From: Lachnospiraceae bacterium
Lineage (GTDB): Bacteria; Bacillota; Clostridia; Lachnospirales; Lachnospiraceae
Reading direction: 5' to 3'
Assembly (NCBI GenBank): GCA_024691145.1
Contig: JAILNW010000083.1
Coordinates: 1-14,398, forward strand
Length of the DNA: 14,398 nt
Shown: positions 1-6,970 of the stretch, piece after piece
How positions within the stretch are numbered: the stretch's first letter is position 1
How the letters are laid out: every line of letters starts with the position of its first letter
Program-made: the position numbers and the translations under genes
The notes under the pieces: generated by a model
Database searches by the model: none
Seen by the model: the letters and a program-made list of their open reading frames with translations, nothing else
Told to the model about the DNA's origin: nothing

Positions 1-1
1 T

Positions 2-700
2 ATGACATATTATATACTTGCTACTAAGTGTTTAAGGGTAGAAAGCATGAAGGTATATGACTGTTTAAAAAGTGGCAGTTTAGAGGAGTCAAGAAAAGCT
101 GTTTCTATGATAGTTGGAAGGGATACTGCTTGTCTGAATGAAGAGGGTATAACAAAAGCGGCTATAGAAACTGTTGCTGAGAATACATCAGATGGTGTTA
201 TTGCACCTATGATATATACAGCCATTGGCGGTCCAGTGCTTGGATTTATATACAAAGGAATTAATACAATGGATTCTATGATTGGCTATAAGAATGATAA
301 GTATATAAATTTTGGAAGAGCTGCAGCAAAATTAGATGATGTTGTAAATTATATACCTGCAAGGATAAGTGCAATATCTATGATATGTGCAGCCTTTATT
401 TGCAGAATCTTTGGAGGGACAAATATATATTCAGCTAAAAGGGCTTATAATATATTTAAAAGAGACAGATATAATCACAAAAGTCCTAATTCGGCCCAGA
501 CAGAATCAGTTTGTGCAGGGGCATTAGGGCTAAAACTTGCAGGAGATGCTGTGTATTTTGGAAAACTTGTTAAGAAACCATTTATAGGTGATGAAACAAG
601 AAAAACAGAATATGAAGATATTAAAAGAGCCAATAATCTTATGTATATAACAGCAGTATTATGTGAAATAGTGTGTTTATTGATAATGATTGTTATATAA
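2..700 (+). CDS. cbiB: Adenosylcobinamide-phosphate synthase CbiB (3' part, cut by the window edge)
   Basis: CbiB is an integral membrane enzyme (EC 6.3.1.10) that joins adenosylcobyric acid to (R)-1-amino-2-propanol phosphate late in cobalamin synthesis. The 232 visible residues hold the family's conserved block at residues 59-125: ENTSDG, INTMDSMIGYKN, FGRAAAKLDDV and NYIPAR. A final hydrophobic segment lies at 213-232. Family members are about 310-320 residues long, so some 80-90 N-terminal residues lie upstream of the window. The ATG at position 2 is internal (TYYILATKCL is mid-protein sequence), not the real start. The gene ends in TAA just before a hairpin terminator. Its pathway partner CobD, which makes the aminopropanol phosphate, is on the same strand but begins 6.3 kb downstream, beyond unrelated genes. 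The identification is firm; the start is not visible. Confidence 0.95.
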   Translation: MTYYILATKCLRVESMKVYDCLKSGSLEESRKAVSMIVGRDTACLNEEGITKAAIETVAENTSDGVIAPMIYTAIGGPVLGFIYKGINTMDSMIGYKNDKYINFGRAAAKLDDVVNYIPARISAISMICAAFICRIFGGTNIYSAKRAYNIFKRDRYNHKSPNSAQTESVCAGALGLKLAGDAVYFGKLVKKPFIGDETRKTEYEDIKRANNLMYITAVLCEIVCLLIMIVI

Positions 701-702
701 TA

Positions 703-736
703 AAAAGGTATACGATTGCATTTTCGTATACCTTTT
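703..736. terminator. Bidirectional intrinsic terminator between cbiB and the chemoreceptor gene
   Basis: A perfect 13-bp inverted repeat (AAAAGGTATACGA at 703-715 and its complement at 724-736) encloses an 8-nt loop. The A-tract at the base of one arm gives a T-tract on the other, so it can work in both directions. It lies between the convergent ends of cbiB (stop at 700) and the chemoreceptor gene (stop at 747). Confidence 0.9.
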
Positions 737-746
737 GTAGTATAAT

Positions 747-2510
747 TTAAATATTAAAATAACTTATTGTTTCACTCATTTCTTCAGCAAGTTCCTGAAG
801 TTCTTTGGATGAATTAGCTATAACTGTAAATGTAGAATTAAGCTCCTGCATGGAAGCATTAGTTTCCTGAGTAGAAGCAGCATTTTCTTCACTTATTGAG
901 GAAAGTTTGTTGATGATATCTGAAAGTTCATTTTTAGATTCATCAAGTAAAACAACACGTGAATTTACGTCAGCAGAGGATTCTCGAACAACTGTAACAT
1001 CTTTATTCATAATTTCCATTGTATTCTGCGTTGCTTCAAGCTGTTTTGTCTGGGCTTTAAAACCGTCAGTAAGTTTTCGTAATACATTAACGCTTGATTC
1101 TGAATCATTTAAAAGCTTGTCTACAATAACTTTAATTTTGTCAGCACTAACCTTTGACTGGTCTGCAAGCTGGTGTATCTCGTCTGCAACTACTGCAAAA
1201 CCACGTCCGGCTTCTCCGGCTCTTGCAGCTTCAATTGAAGCGTTCAACGATAGAAGGTTTGTCTGTGCAGAGATATCAGTAATTGCTTGTGTAAATTCAG
1301 ATATCATCTTTGCAGAATCATTGGTAGAATTTATTGTATTACCAATTTCCTTTACAAATGCTGTAACTTCTCCACTTTGTTGTATCAGTTTTGATAGAGA
1401 ATTCATTGATTCATCACATGCCTGTTTCATTTTAACAGAAACATTGTCCATATCATTTACATTTGAAACAATGGTATCAATATTTGAACCCATTTCTTTA
1501 GTATTATCAAGTGCTATTCTGACGTTTTCAGATTGCATAACGGCTCCCTTTGCAATATCTGTGATAGCATTTGTAACCTGATCTGAAGCCTGAGAAGCTA
1601 ATGATGCGGAAGTGGCAAGCTCAGAACCTGAATTCGTAAGTTTTTTTGATATACTGTTACTAGTACCCATTATGTCAATAAGCTTATTACTTAATACTTT
1701 GGCACTTCTTGTCATACTTCCAATTTCATCCTGGCTTATGCGGCTATCTTCAGGAAAACTAACGGTAAGGTCACCAGAAGCAACTTTATCGATGTTTTTC
1801 TGAGTTCTTTGAAGAGTAGTTCTAATTTCATGAATAACTATTACTTCAAGTGTAAAAAGAAAAATTGTAAGTAGTCCAAAGAAAATCGAAGTGGTTTTAA
1901 TTGTTCTTTGTATGCTTTTTTGAAGTACTTTGTCTTTGTCAGTGGCCCAGGCTTCTGTAATTTCCTGCATGGAATCTATAGAATCACGTACATTATGGAA
2001 CTTATCGTTATAATTACTCCAATCACCAGTATTCTTTTCTACATCCCAGAGGGCAGAAAATTCTATGTAAGCTTTATTTAATTTTTCTTCTAATTCTGAA
2101 AAATTGTCACCTGTTACAGAAAGGGTTTTCGTATAAAGTTCTTTATCTTTAGAAGCTATTTCAATGGCACTTTGAGTACGCTCTTCAAATTGCTGTTTGT
2201 TTGTAATATAGTCATTATATTTTTCTTCAAGCAGTTTATTAACCTTATCACCTTGAACAGAAGTATATCCATTTCTGAAATTATAGTATTGTGTTGCGGC
2301 CATTAACATTTGGTATAAATCTCGGTCAGCATTTAACAGATTATCATTAATATTATAAAGTTTAGTGTAGTAAATATCTTTAGATGAATCTGCAGTTTGC
2401 TGAACCCTTATAACAATAACAATAGTTGCAACAATAATGGAAATAGTAAGTGGTGTTGTAAGAAGCATTATTTTTGCACGAACACTTAATTTTGATAATA
2501 GTTTTTTCAT
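747..2510 (-). CDS. Methyl-accepting chemotaxis protein (transmembrane chemoreceptor)
   Basis: A 587-residue chemoreceptor of classic layout. TM1 lies at about 13-36, an extracellular helical sensor domain at about 37-205 (four-helix-bundle 4HB_MCP-like by size and position), and TM2 at about 206-228. A HAMP linker follows at about 225-280, then a coiled-coil signalling domain to the C-terminus. The hairpin tip that contacts CheA and CheW is unmistakable at about 416-440 (AQTNLLSLNASIEAARAGE, then GRGFAVVADEI). A probable methylation stretch with repeated E/Q pairs is at about 538-557. There is no C-terminal CheR-tethering peptide. Start: an ATG 45 nt further upstream (2555) is in frame, but a strong GGAGGA lies 6 nt before the ATG at 2510, and the MKKLLSKL start leads correctly into TM1. 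It has its own promoter at 2565-2593. The ligand cannot be read from the sequence. Its presence implies a chemotactic cell, but no che genes are nearby. Confidence 0.95.
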   Translation of the reverse strand: MKKLLSKLSVRAKIMLLTTPLTISIIVATIVIVIRVQQTADSSKDIYYTKLYNINDNLLNADRDLYQMLMAATQYYNFRNGYTSVQGDKVNKLLEEKYNDYITNKQQFEERTQSAIEIASKDKELYTKTLSVTGDNFSELEEKLNKAYIEFSALWDVEKNTGDWSNYNDKFHNVRDSIDSMQEITEAWATDKDKVLQKSIQRTIKTTSIFFGLLTIFLFTLEVIVIHEIRTTLQRTQKNIDKVASGDLTVSFPEDSRISQDEIGSMTRSAKVLSNKLIDIMGTSNSISKKLTNSGSELATSASLASQASDQVTNAITDIAKGAVMQSENVRIALDNTKEMGSNIDTIVSNVNDMDNVSVKMKQACDESMNSLSKLIQQSGEVTAFVKEIGNTINSTNDSAKMISEFTQAITDISAQTNLLSLNASIEAARAGEAGRGFAVVADEIHQLADQSKVSADKIKVIVDKLLNDSESSVNVLRKLTDGFKAQTKQLEATQNTMEIMNKDVTVVRESSADVNSRVVLLDESKNELSDIINKLSSISEENAASTQETNASMQELNSTFTVIANSSKELQELAEEMSETISYFNI

Positions 2511-2516
2511 AGGGAG

Positions 2517-2522
2517 TCCTCC
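2517..2522 (-). promoter_or_regulatory. Shine-Dalgarno site that fixes the chemoreceptor start
   Basis: On the minus strand GGAGGA lies 6 nt before the ATG at 2510. The alternative in-frame ATG at 2555 has no comparable site, so the shorter 587-residue product is preferred. Confidence 0.8.
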
Positions 2523-2564
2523 AATTAATGTAATGTTATAAGTGAGAAGTAGCACTATAATTAA

Positions 2565-2593
2565 ATAATAACACTAAATTAATTGAGTTTCAA
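2565..2593 (-). promoter_or_regulatory. Sigma-A-type promoter for the chemoreceptor gene
   Basis: The minus strand reads TTGAAA (-35, 2588-2593), exactly 17 nt, then TATTAT (-10, 2565-2570). This is one mismatch from consensus at each hexamer. It sits about 55 nt upstream of the gene's start codon, in the gap after the serpin gene. A housekeeping-type promoter is a better fit than a flagellar sigma-28 signal, which I did not find. Confidence 0.7.
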
Positions 2594-2625
2594 TAAAAAA
2601 TGTAAATATTTACCAATTGGTTGTT

Positions 2626-3858
2626 TTACTGTGGATTATACAATGTTCCTATAAAGAATATGTCTTTTGTTTCTGTATCTCTTATTATATACATAAATGG
2701 CTTGTTAAAGTGTAAGACATGGTCTTTCATCATAGCACAACTCTTTTTGTTTATTTCAACAGATGTTGCGGCAACTGCTTTAGTGCCTTCACTGGTTAGT
2801 TCAATCTTTGCCTTATGTTTTATATCATCAACGTATAAATCTGATGCTTTTGATTTTAAAATTTCAGATAAATCAGCATCAATGGTAAACACTTCATTAA
2901 CTTCAAGGGCTTTTAGGTCATCTACTATACTAAGCTCATACTCATATTTAAAACCTGGAATATGTAACTCTAAAGAGTGGCCAGAGACATTATCAGCACT
3001 AAGATCACATTGGTTATTTATTATTTCATCAATACTTTCAAGTGTTGAATCTTTTATAAAGTCATGGAGTGTCTTTTTCTTTGGCATAATAGCTATAAAT
3101 TCAAACTGTGTATCCCCGTATTTTTTGTAAGGCATTGTAATAGATTGTATATCATCTTCATCAGAAAAACCTATATTTTCATAATGGAAAGTATTAACAA
3201 GCATATTTACTGTATCAGCACTGCCATCCTTATAGTAAAATGTTTCTTCCTTTTCATCATTTACATCAAATTTATTTTCCCATTTCATATCCATGGCAAC
3301 GGCATTTATAAGAAACATTACAGTGTTTGAATCTATATCATCATCTTTTATAAGATCAGTTATTTCATTATATGTTTTATCACTTATCCATTTATTAATT
3401 CTTTCTGCATTTGAAAAGGAATCAGGGAATACATCTGCACCATATACGGAATTAAGTTTATCAATGTATTCTGGACTTATATTTTTTTCAAATGTATCCT
3501 TTATAAATACAGAGTTTGCTATGGATAGTACATTTTCTATGTTTTCATAGCCATTAAGCTTTATATTGCCGAGAACATTATCAAGTTCTTCCTTTGTTTT
3601 GCCATTAGCTCCCTCCCTCAGCATATTTAAAGCATACTTTATGGATAAAGGGCTATAAATCATGTTTTCTTCATTGTTTTCCAGCTGCATAAATGATAAT
3701 GTGAGATTGTCATCCTTTGCGATAACTGTAGATTTTGGCAGGGTATTTGTTGCAGTTTTGTTTAATGAATCATTTACGCTGTTATTTTTAATAGCAAAGT
3801 AGCTTAAAACAACAAGAATAATTGTTGATGTGAGTACAATAATCAATTTTTTCTTCAT
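2626..3858 (-). CDS. Serpin-family protease inhibitor, secreted or membrane-anchored
   Basis: A 410-residue serpin, close to the usual 370-400 residues plus an export segment. Residues 1-24 form a Lys-rich start and a hydrophobic stretch. There is no lipobox cysteine, so this is a signal peptide or an uncleaved anchor. Family blocks follow: YSPLSIKYALNMLREGA at about 68-84, the NSVF strand at about 115-118, INAVAMDMKWENKF at about 184-197, and HFNKPF then FFIGTLYNP at the C-terminus. The reactive-centre hinge EGTKAVAATSV at 357-367 has the small-residue pattern needed for loop insertion, so the protein looks inhibitory. Counting from the hinge Gly (P15) places P1-P1' at Lys372-Ser373, which suggests trypsin-like targets. 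The loop is a few residues longer than in antitrypsin, so P1 is not certain. The start is supported by AAAGGAG 9 nt upstream of the ATG. No dockerin or other adhesion module is present. Serpins are sporadic in bacteria; some gut Firmicutes serpins inhibit host proteases. No clear promoter was identified. Confidence 0.93.
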   Translation of the reverse strand: MKKKLIIVLTSTIILVVLSYFAIKNNSVNDSLNKTATNTLPKSTVIAKDDNLTLSFMQLENNEENMIYSPLSIKYALNMLREGANGKTKEELDNVLGNIKLNGYENIENVLSIANSVFIKDTFEKNISPEYIDKLNSVYGADVFPDSFSNAERINKWISDKTYNEITDLIKDDDIDSNTVMFLINAVAMDMKWENKFDVNDEKEETFYYKDGSADTVNMLVNTFHYENIGFSDEDDIQSITMPYKKYGDTQFEFIAIMPKKKTLHDFIKDSTLESIDEIINNQCDLSADNVSGHSLELHIPGFKYEYELSIVDDLKALEVNEVFTIDADLSEILKSKASDLYVDDIKHKAKIELTSEGTKAVAATSVEINKKSCAMMKDHVLHFNKPFMYIIRDTETKDIFFIGTLYNPQ

Positions 3859-4000
3859 AATTAAAATCTCCTTTGTTTTTACTAAATGAAATATAGTAAT
3901 GTTTTCTTTATAAACAGTAAGTACAAAATAATTGTAATTTCTTACAGGATTTTTGAAAATAACATTAATTTGTTGGGATTGGAGGAATAAGGAAAAAATG

Positions 4001-4029
4001 TTGATTTTATTATAAATTATTGGTAAAAT
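4001..4029 (+). promoter_or_regulatory. Candidate sigma-A promoter for the ATPase gene
   Basis: TTGATT (4001-4006), 17 nt, then TAAAAT (4024-4029), in the 202-bp gap between the divergent serpin and ATPase genes. The region is very AT-rich, so chance matches are likely. If real, it may also feed the downstream cobD operon, because I see no clear terminator between 5677 and 6971. Confidence 0.45.
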
Positions 4030-4060
4030 TTAGGTAAAAGACATAAAGGCAGGTGGAATT

Positions 4061-5677
4061 ATGGGAACTTATTTGAATTCAGGTAATCAAAACTTTATAA
4101 ATTCTATAAATTCGGATATATTTGTTGATAAGACATCTATGATAGGGTATATTAATAAGCTTATTAATACTAATCAGAGATATATAAGTGTATCTCGTCC
4201 TAGAAGATTTGGAAAAACAATGGCAGTTGATATGCTTAATGCATATTATAGTGCAGGATCAAGCAGAGAATTATTTGAGGATAAGAAGATAGCCTCCTTT
4301 GAAAAATGGGATGTGTATCTTAACAGATTTGATGTTATAAAAGTAGTAATGACAAGATTTATAAAAGATCATATTAGTGTTGAGGATTCCTTAGAAAAAC
4401 TTCAAAAAATGGTAACAAGAGAAATATGTAAAGCATATCCGGATGTAGATTATTATGATAAAAATGATTTAATACAGACACTTGATGATGTTTATGCAGA
4501 AGAAAAAAAACAATTTATAATAATAATAGACGAGTGGGATGCTGTTTTTAGAGTTAGGAAAGATGATAAAGCTGGACAAGAAAGATATTTGGATTTTTTA
4601 AGAGATTGGTTTAAGGATAAAGAATATGTTGCACTTGCTTATATGACAGGCATTCTGCCTATAAAAAAGTATGGTAAGCATTCAGCATTGAATATGTTTT
4701 TTGAATATTCAATGATTTCACCTATGCAATTTGCCGAATTTACTGGTTTCACTGAAGATGAAGTAACAGATTTATGTAAAAAATACAATAGGGATTTTGA
4801 AGAGATTAAAAAGTGGTACAATGGATATGAGGTAAATGGCTTAAAAGATTTTAACAATGATAGAGATTTATGTAAATATTCAATATACAGCCCCTTATCT
4901 GTTGTAAACGCAATTACTAATGGATATATTAAAAACTATTGGAATGATACAGAAACTTATGAAGCTTTGGCAGAATATATAAGAATTAATAAAGATGGCT
5001 TAAAAGATACTGTGGCATTAATGATGGATGGTGTTAAAGTAAAGATAGATACTTCGGGATATCAAAATGATATGATGACATTTACTAATAAGGATGATAT
5101 TTTGACGCTTTTAATTCATCTAGGATATTTGGCATATGATGATTTGAAAAAAGAAGTGTTTATTCCTAATAATGAAGTTATGGACGAGTTTCGTGTATCA
5201 ACAAAATCTAATGAGTGGCTAGATACATTTGAAAACTTTAAAATATCTCAGGAATTGCTAAAGGCAACATGGGCATGTGATGAAAACAGAGTTGCACAAT
5301 TAATTGAAGATGCTCATGATAAAACAGATAATAAAAATTATAATAATGAAGTTGCATTAAGTTATACAGTTCAGTACGCATATTATGCAGCTCAAAAATA
5401 CTATACAACTATTCAGGAACTTGATACTGGTAAGGGGTATGCTGATTTAGCATTCTTGCCAGCACCTCAGTATGCTGACAAACCAGCTTTGATTATAGAG
5501 TTAAAGTATGGGAAAAGTGCTTTAGAAGCTATTGATCAAATTAAACAAAAAAATTATGTTGACAGATATTATCATTACAAGGGGAATATTATTTTAATTG
5601 GCATTAACTATGATAATACACTTTCTAGCAAAAACAAAGAGTACAAGCGTCATAGTTGTATAATTGAAAAAAATTAA
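4061..5677 (+). CDS. AAA-ATPase with C-terminal PD-(D/E)XK nuclease-like domain
   Basis: An intact 538-residue protein of the AAA-ATPase_like/PDDEXK_9 type (Pfam PF09820 and PF08011, recognised by eye). The N-terminal half is a P-loop domain. RPRRFGKT at 46-53 stands in for Walker A, with Arg where the classic first Gly would be, as is usual in this family. IIIIDEWDAVF at 153-163 is Walker B. The C-terminal domain shows the nuclease fold's acidic and basic residues: D462 in GYADL, E480 and K482 in IELKYG, and a following QIKQKNY. This is the expected order for a metal-dependent nuclease active site. AGGTGG lies 4 nt before the start. Such proteins occur in many copies per genome in gut Clostridia and Bacteroidetes, and their function is unproven. 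A role in DNA processing or defence is only a guess. It heads a same-strand array of two broken ATPase genes. Confidence 0.9.
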   Translation: MGTYLNSGNQNFINSINSDIFVDKTSMIGYINKLINTNQRYISVSRPRRFGKTMAVDMLNAYYSAGSSRELFEDKKIASFEKWDVYLNRFDVIKVVMTRFIKDHISVEDSLEKLQKMVTREICKAYPDVDYYDKNDLIQTLDDVYAEEKKQFIIIIDEWDAVFRVRKDDKAGQERYLDFLRDWFKDKEYVALAYMTGILPIKKYGKHSALNMFFEYSMISPMQFAEFTGFTEDEVTDLCKKYNRDFEEIKKWYNGYEVNGLKDFNNDRDLCKYSIYSPLSVVNAITNGYIKNYWNDTETYEALAEYIRINKDGLKDTVALMMDGVKVKIDTSGYQNDMMTFTNKDDILTLLIHLGYLAYDDLKKEVFIPNNEVMDEFRVSTKSNEWLDTFENFKISQELLKATWACDENRVAQLIEDAHDKTDNKNYNNEVALSYTVQYAYYAAQKYYTTIQELDTGKGYADLAFLPAPQYADKPALIIELKYGKSALEAIDQIKQKNYVDRYYHYKGNIILIGINYDNTLSSKNKEYKRHSCIIEKN

Positions 5678-5696
5678 GGAGGGATTTATTAGCATA

Positions 5697-6493
5697 ATAA
5701 AACATTTTAATACAACAACTATATGTATACCTTCGAAAAATTACATGGTTGATTTATCCGATAGAATTATAGATATAAAAAAGCTTGTTGATGCTGGAAA
5801 GTATTTTACAATTAATCGTGCCAGACAGTATGGAAAGACTACGACTATTTACTCACTCTTAAAGAAATTAAAAGATGAGTATTATGCTGTCTCAATGGAT
5901 TTTCAATACTATGGTGAAGATACATTTGTTAACTCTGACAGGTTTTGTAAGGATTTTTCAAATAGTTTTTGCTTAAATCTTTTGGAGTTTGTTGATAATA
6001 ATGAAGAATTAGAGGAATGTGTAAATCAGCTAATTATTCAGTCAGAAGATGAAAGTAAAGAAATGAGATTTTATACAATGTTTAGAGGATTGTGTAAAAA
6101 TCTGCAAACATTCTGATAAACCAGTTATACTTATAATAGACGAGGTTGACAGTGCAACCAGTAATCAGGTATTTCTTGATTTGTCTGTATGAAATAGGAA
6201 TTAAGGGCATGTTAGATGAATATGAAGAGGAACATCATACTGGCATGGATACTGAATATATTGCAAAACTTCTTAGAGATTATACTAATGGATATCCCTT
6301 TTTGGTAAGCAGATTGTGTTATCTTATGGAAGAACAGGTTTCTAAAAATATGGAGTTAAATAAGGTGTGGACTCTAAGCGGATTTGATGAGGCTGTAAAA
6401 CTTTTGCTTGCTGAAGATAACATGTTATTTCAGTCTTTAACAAAAAATATAAATAATTATCCCGAATTAAAGACAGCTATTCGCAGTATTTGA
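5697..6493 (+). pseudogene. Decayed AAA-like ATPase gene (start lost, frameshift, internal deletion, 3' truncation)
   Basis: Family resemblance starts at KHFNTTTICIPSKNYMVDL and includes a P-loop-like NRARQYGKTTT. Several lesions are visible. (1) GGAGGG at 5678-5683 is followed by ATA codons at 5694 and 5697 where an ATG is expected; the only in-frame substitute is a TTG at 5664, upstream of that site. (2) The frame ends at TGA 6114-6116, but the next frame immediately continues with SDKPVILIIDEVDSAT (Walker B). Removing one A from the run at 6096-6100 restores CKICKHSDKP, so this is a one-base insertion. (3) That second frame stops at 6190-6192 just after NQVFLD, and the third frame resumes at GMLDEYEEEHHTGMD, so roughly 70 family codons are missing near 6180-6200. 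(4) The third piece stops at 6493 soon after NYPELKT, short of the usual C-terminus. The family comparison is from memory; the frame changes are read directly. Confidence 0.85.
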
Positions 6494-6495
6494 AA

Positions 6496-6951
6496 ATGAA
6501 GAGACAAATACTTGAGCAGTTATTAAAGTGGAAAGAAAAAAAGAATAGAAAACCTTTACTTTTAACAGGTGTACGTCAGTGTGGAAAGACATATATATTA
6601 AAGGAATTTGGCAATACATCATTTGATAACATGGCTTATTTTAATTTTGATGGTAATGTGGGATTACAATCAGTGTTTGAATATGATTTTGGAAAACATA
6701 CAGATTCTGGAACTGCTACAAAGATACGTCTTATATGGAATGCCATTCCTTCTCAGATAGCCAGGGATAATAATAAGTTTATATTTTCTCATGTGAAGCA
6801 AGGGACCAGAGCAAAGGATTTAGAGGATGAACTAGAATGGCTTGTTGACAATATGGACGGTGTTACACATGTATGGAGTATTCCGTTGTATACGATATAC
6901 AGATTAAAAGAATATATATTTCATGAGATGGGCTGGAAGACTAATAAGTAG
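6496..6951 (+). pseudogene. Internally deleted AAA_14/DUF4143-type ATPase remnant
   Basis: An open frame of 151 codons from the ATG at 6496; full-length relatives are about 400-450 residues. It begins like the ATPase half, with Walker A GVRQCGKT at 25-32 and YFNFDGNVGLQSVFEYDF at 47-64. It then passes directly into what in relatives is the DUF4143 middle region (DSGTATKIRLIWNAIPSQIA from residue 70, then FIFSHVKQGTRAKDLEDELEW). Walker B and the sensor region are therefore absent. After EWLVD the frame goes to SIPLYTIYRLKEY, which resembles the extreme C-terminus of such proteins, so the nuclease-like domain also appears to be lost. There is no good ribosome binding site before the ATG. It ends 19 nt before cobD. 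A functional short product is possible but unlikely. The domain assignment is from pattern recognition. Confidence 0.75.
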
Positions 6952-6970
6952 AAGATAGGAAGTGCAATAG

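Noticed and set aside
2..4. ATG at the window edge as the true start of cbiB.
   Set aside because: The residues that follow are internal CbiB sequence and the protein would lack about 80-90 N-terminal residues, so the gene continues upstream.
907..1581. A plus-strand open frame of 224 codons inside the chemoreceptor gene.
   Set aside because: It is antisense to the strongly conserved signalling domain, has no family resemblance and is low-complexity Ser/Thr/Phe-rich, typical of an antisense shadow.
2511..2555. A longer chemoreceptor starting at the ATG at 2555.
   Set aside because: GGAGGA with 6-nt spacing supports the ATG at 2510, and the extra 15 residues would precede the normal MKK-type membrane start.
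3859..4060. A possible riboswitch or small RNA gene in the gap between the divergent serpin and ATPase genes.
   Set aside because: The 202 bases are AT-rich with no stable long hairpin and no B12-box-like element; only promoter-like hexamers are visible.
6091..6120. Programmed ribosomal frameshift at the A-run in the broken ATPase gene.
   Set aside because: The rescued frame itself stops at 6190-6192 after a deletion, and the gene has also lost its start, so decay explains it better.
701..6970. A classical transposon or prophage as the source of the interrupting segment.
   Set aside because: No transposase, integrase, terminal inverted repeats or flanking direct repeats could be found by eye.
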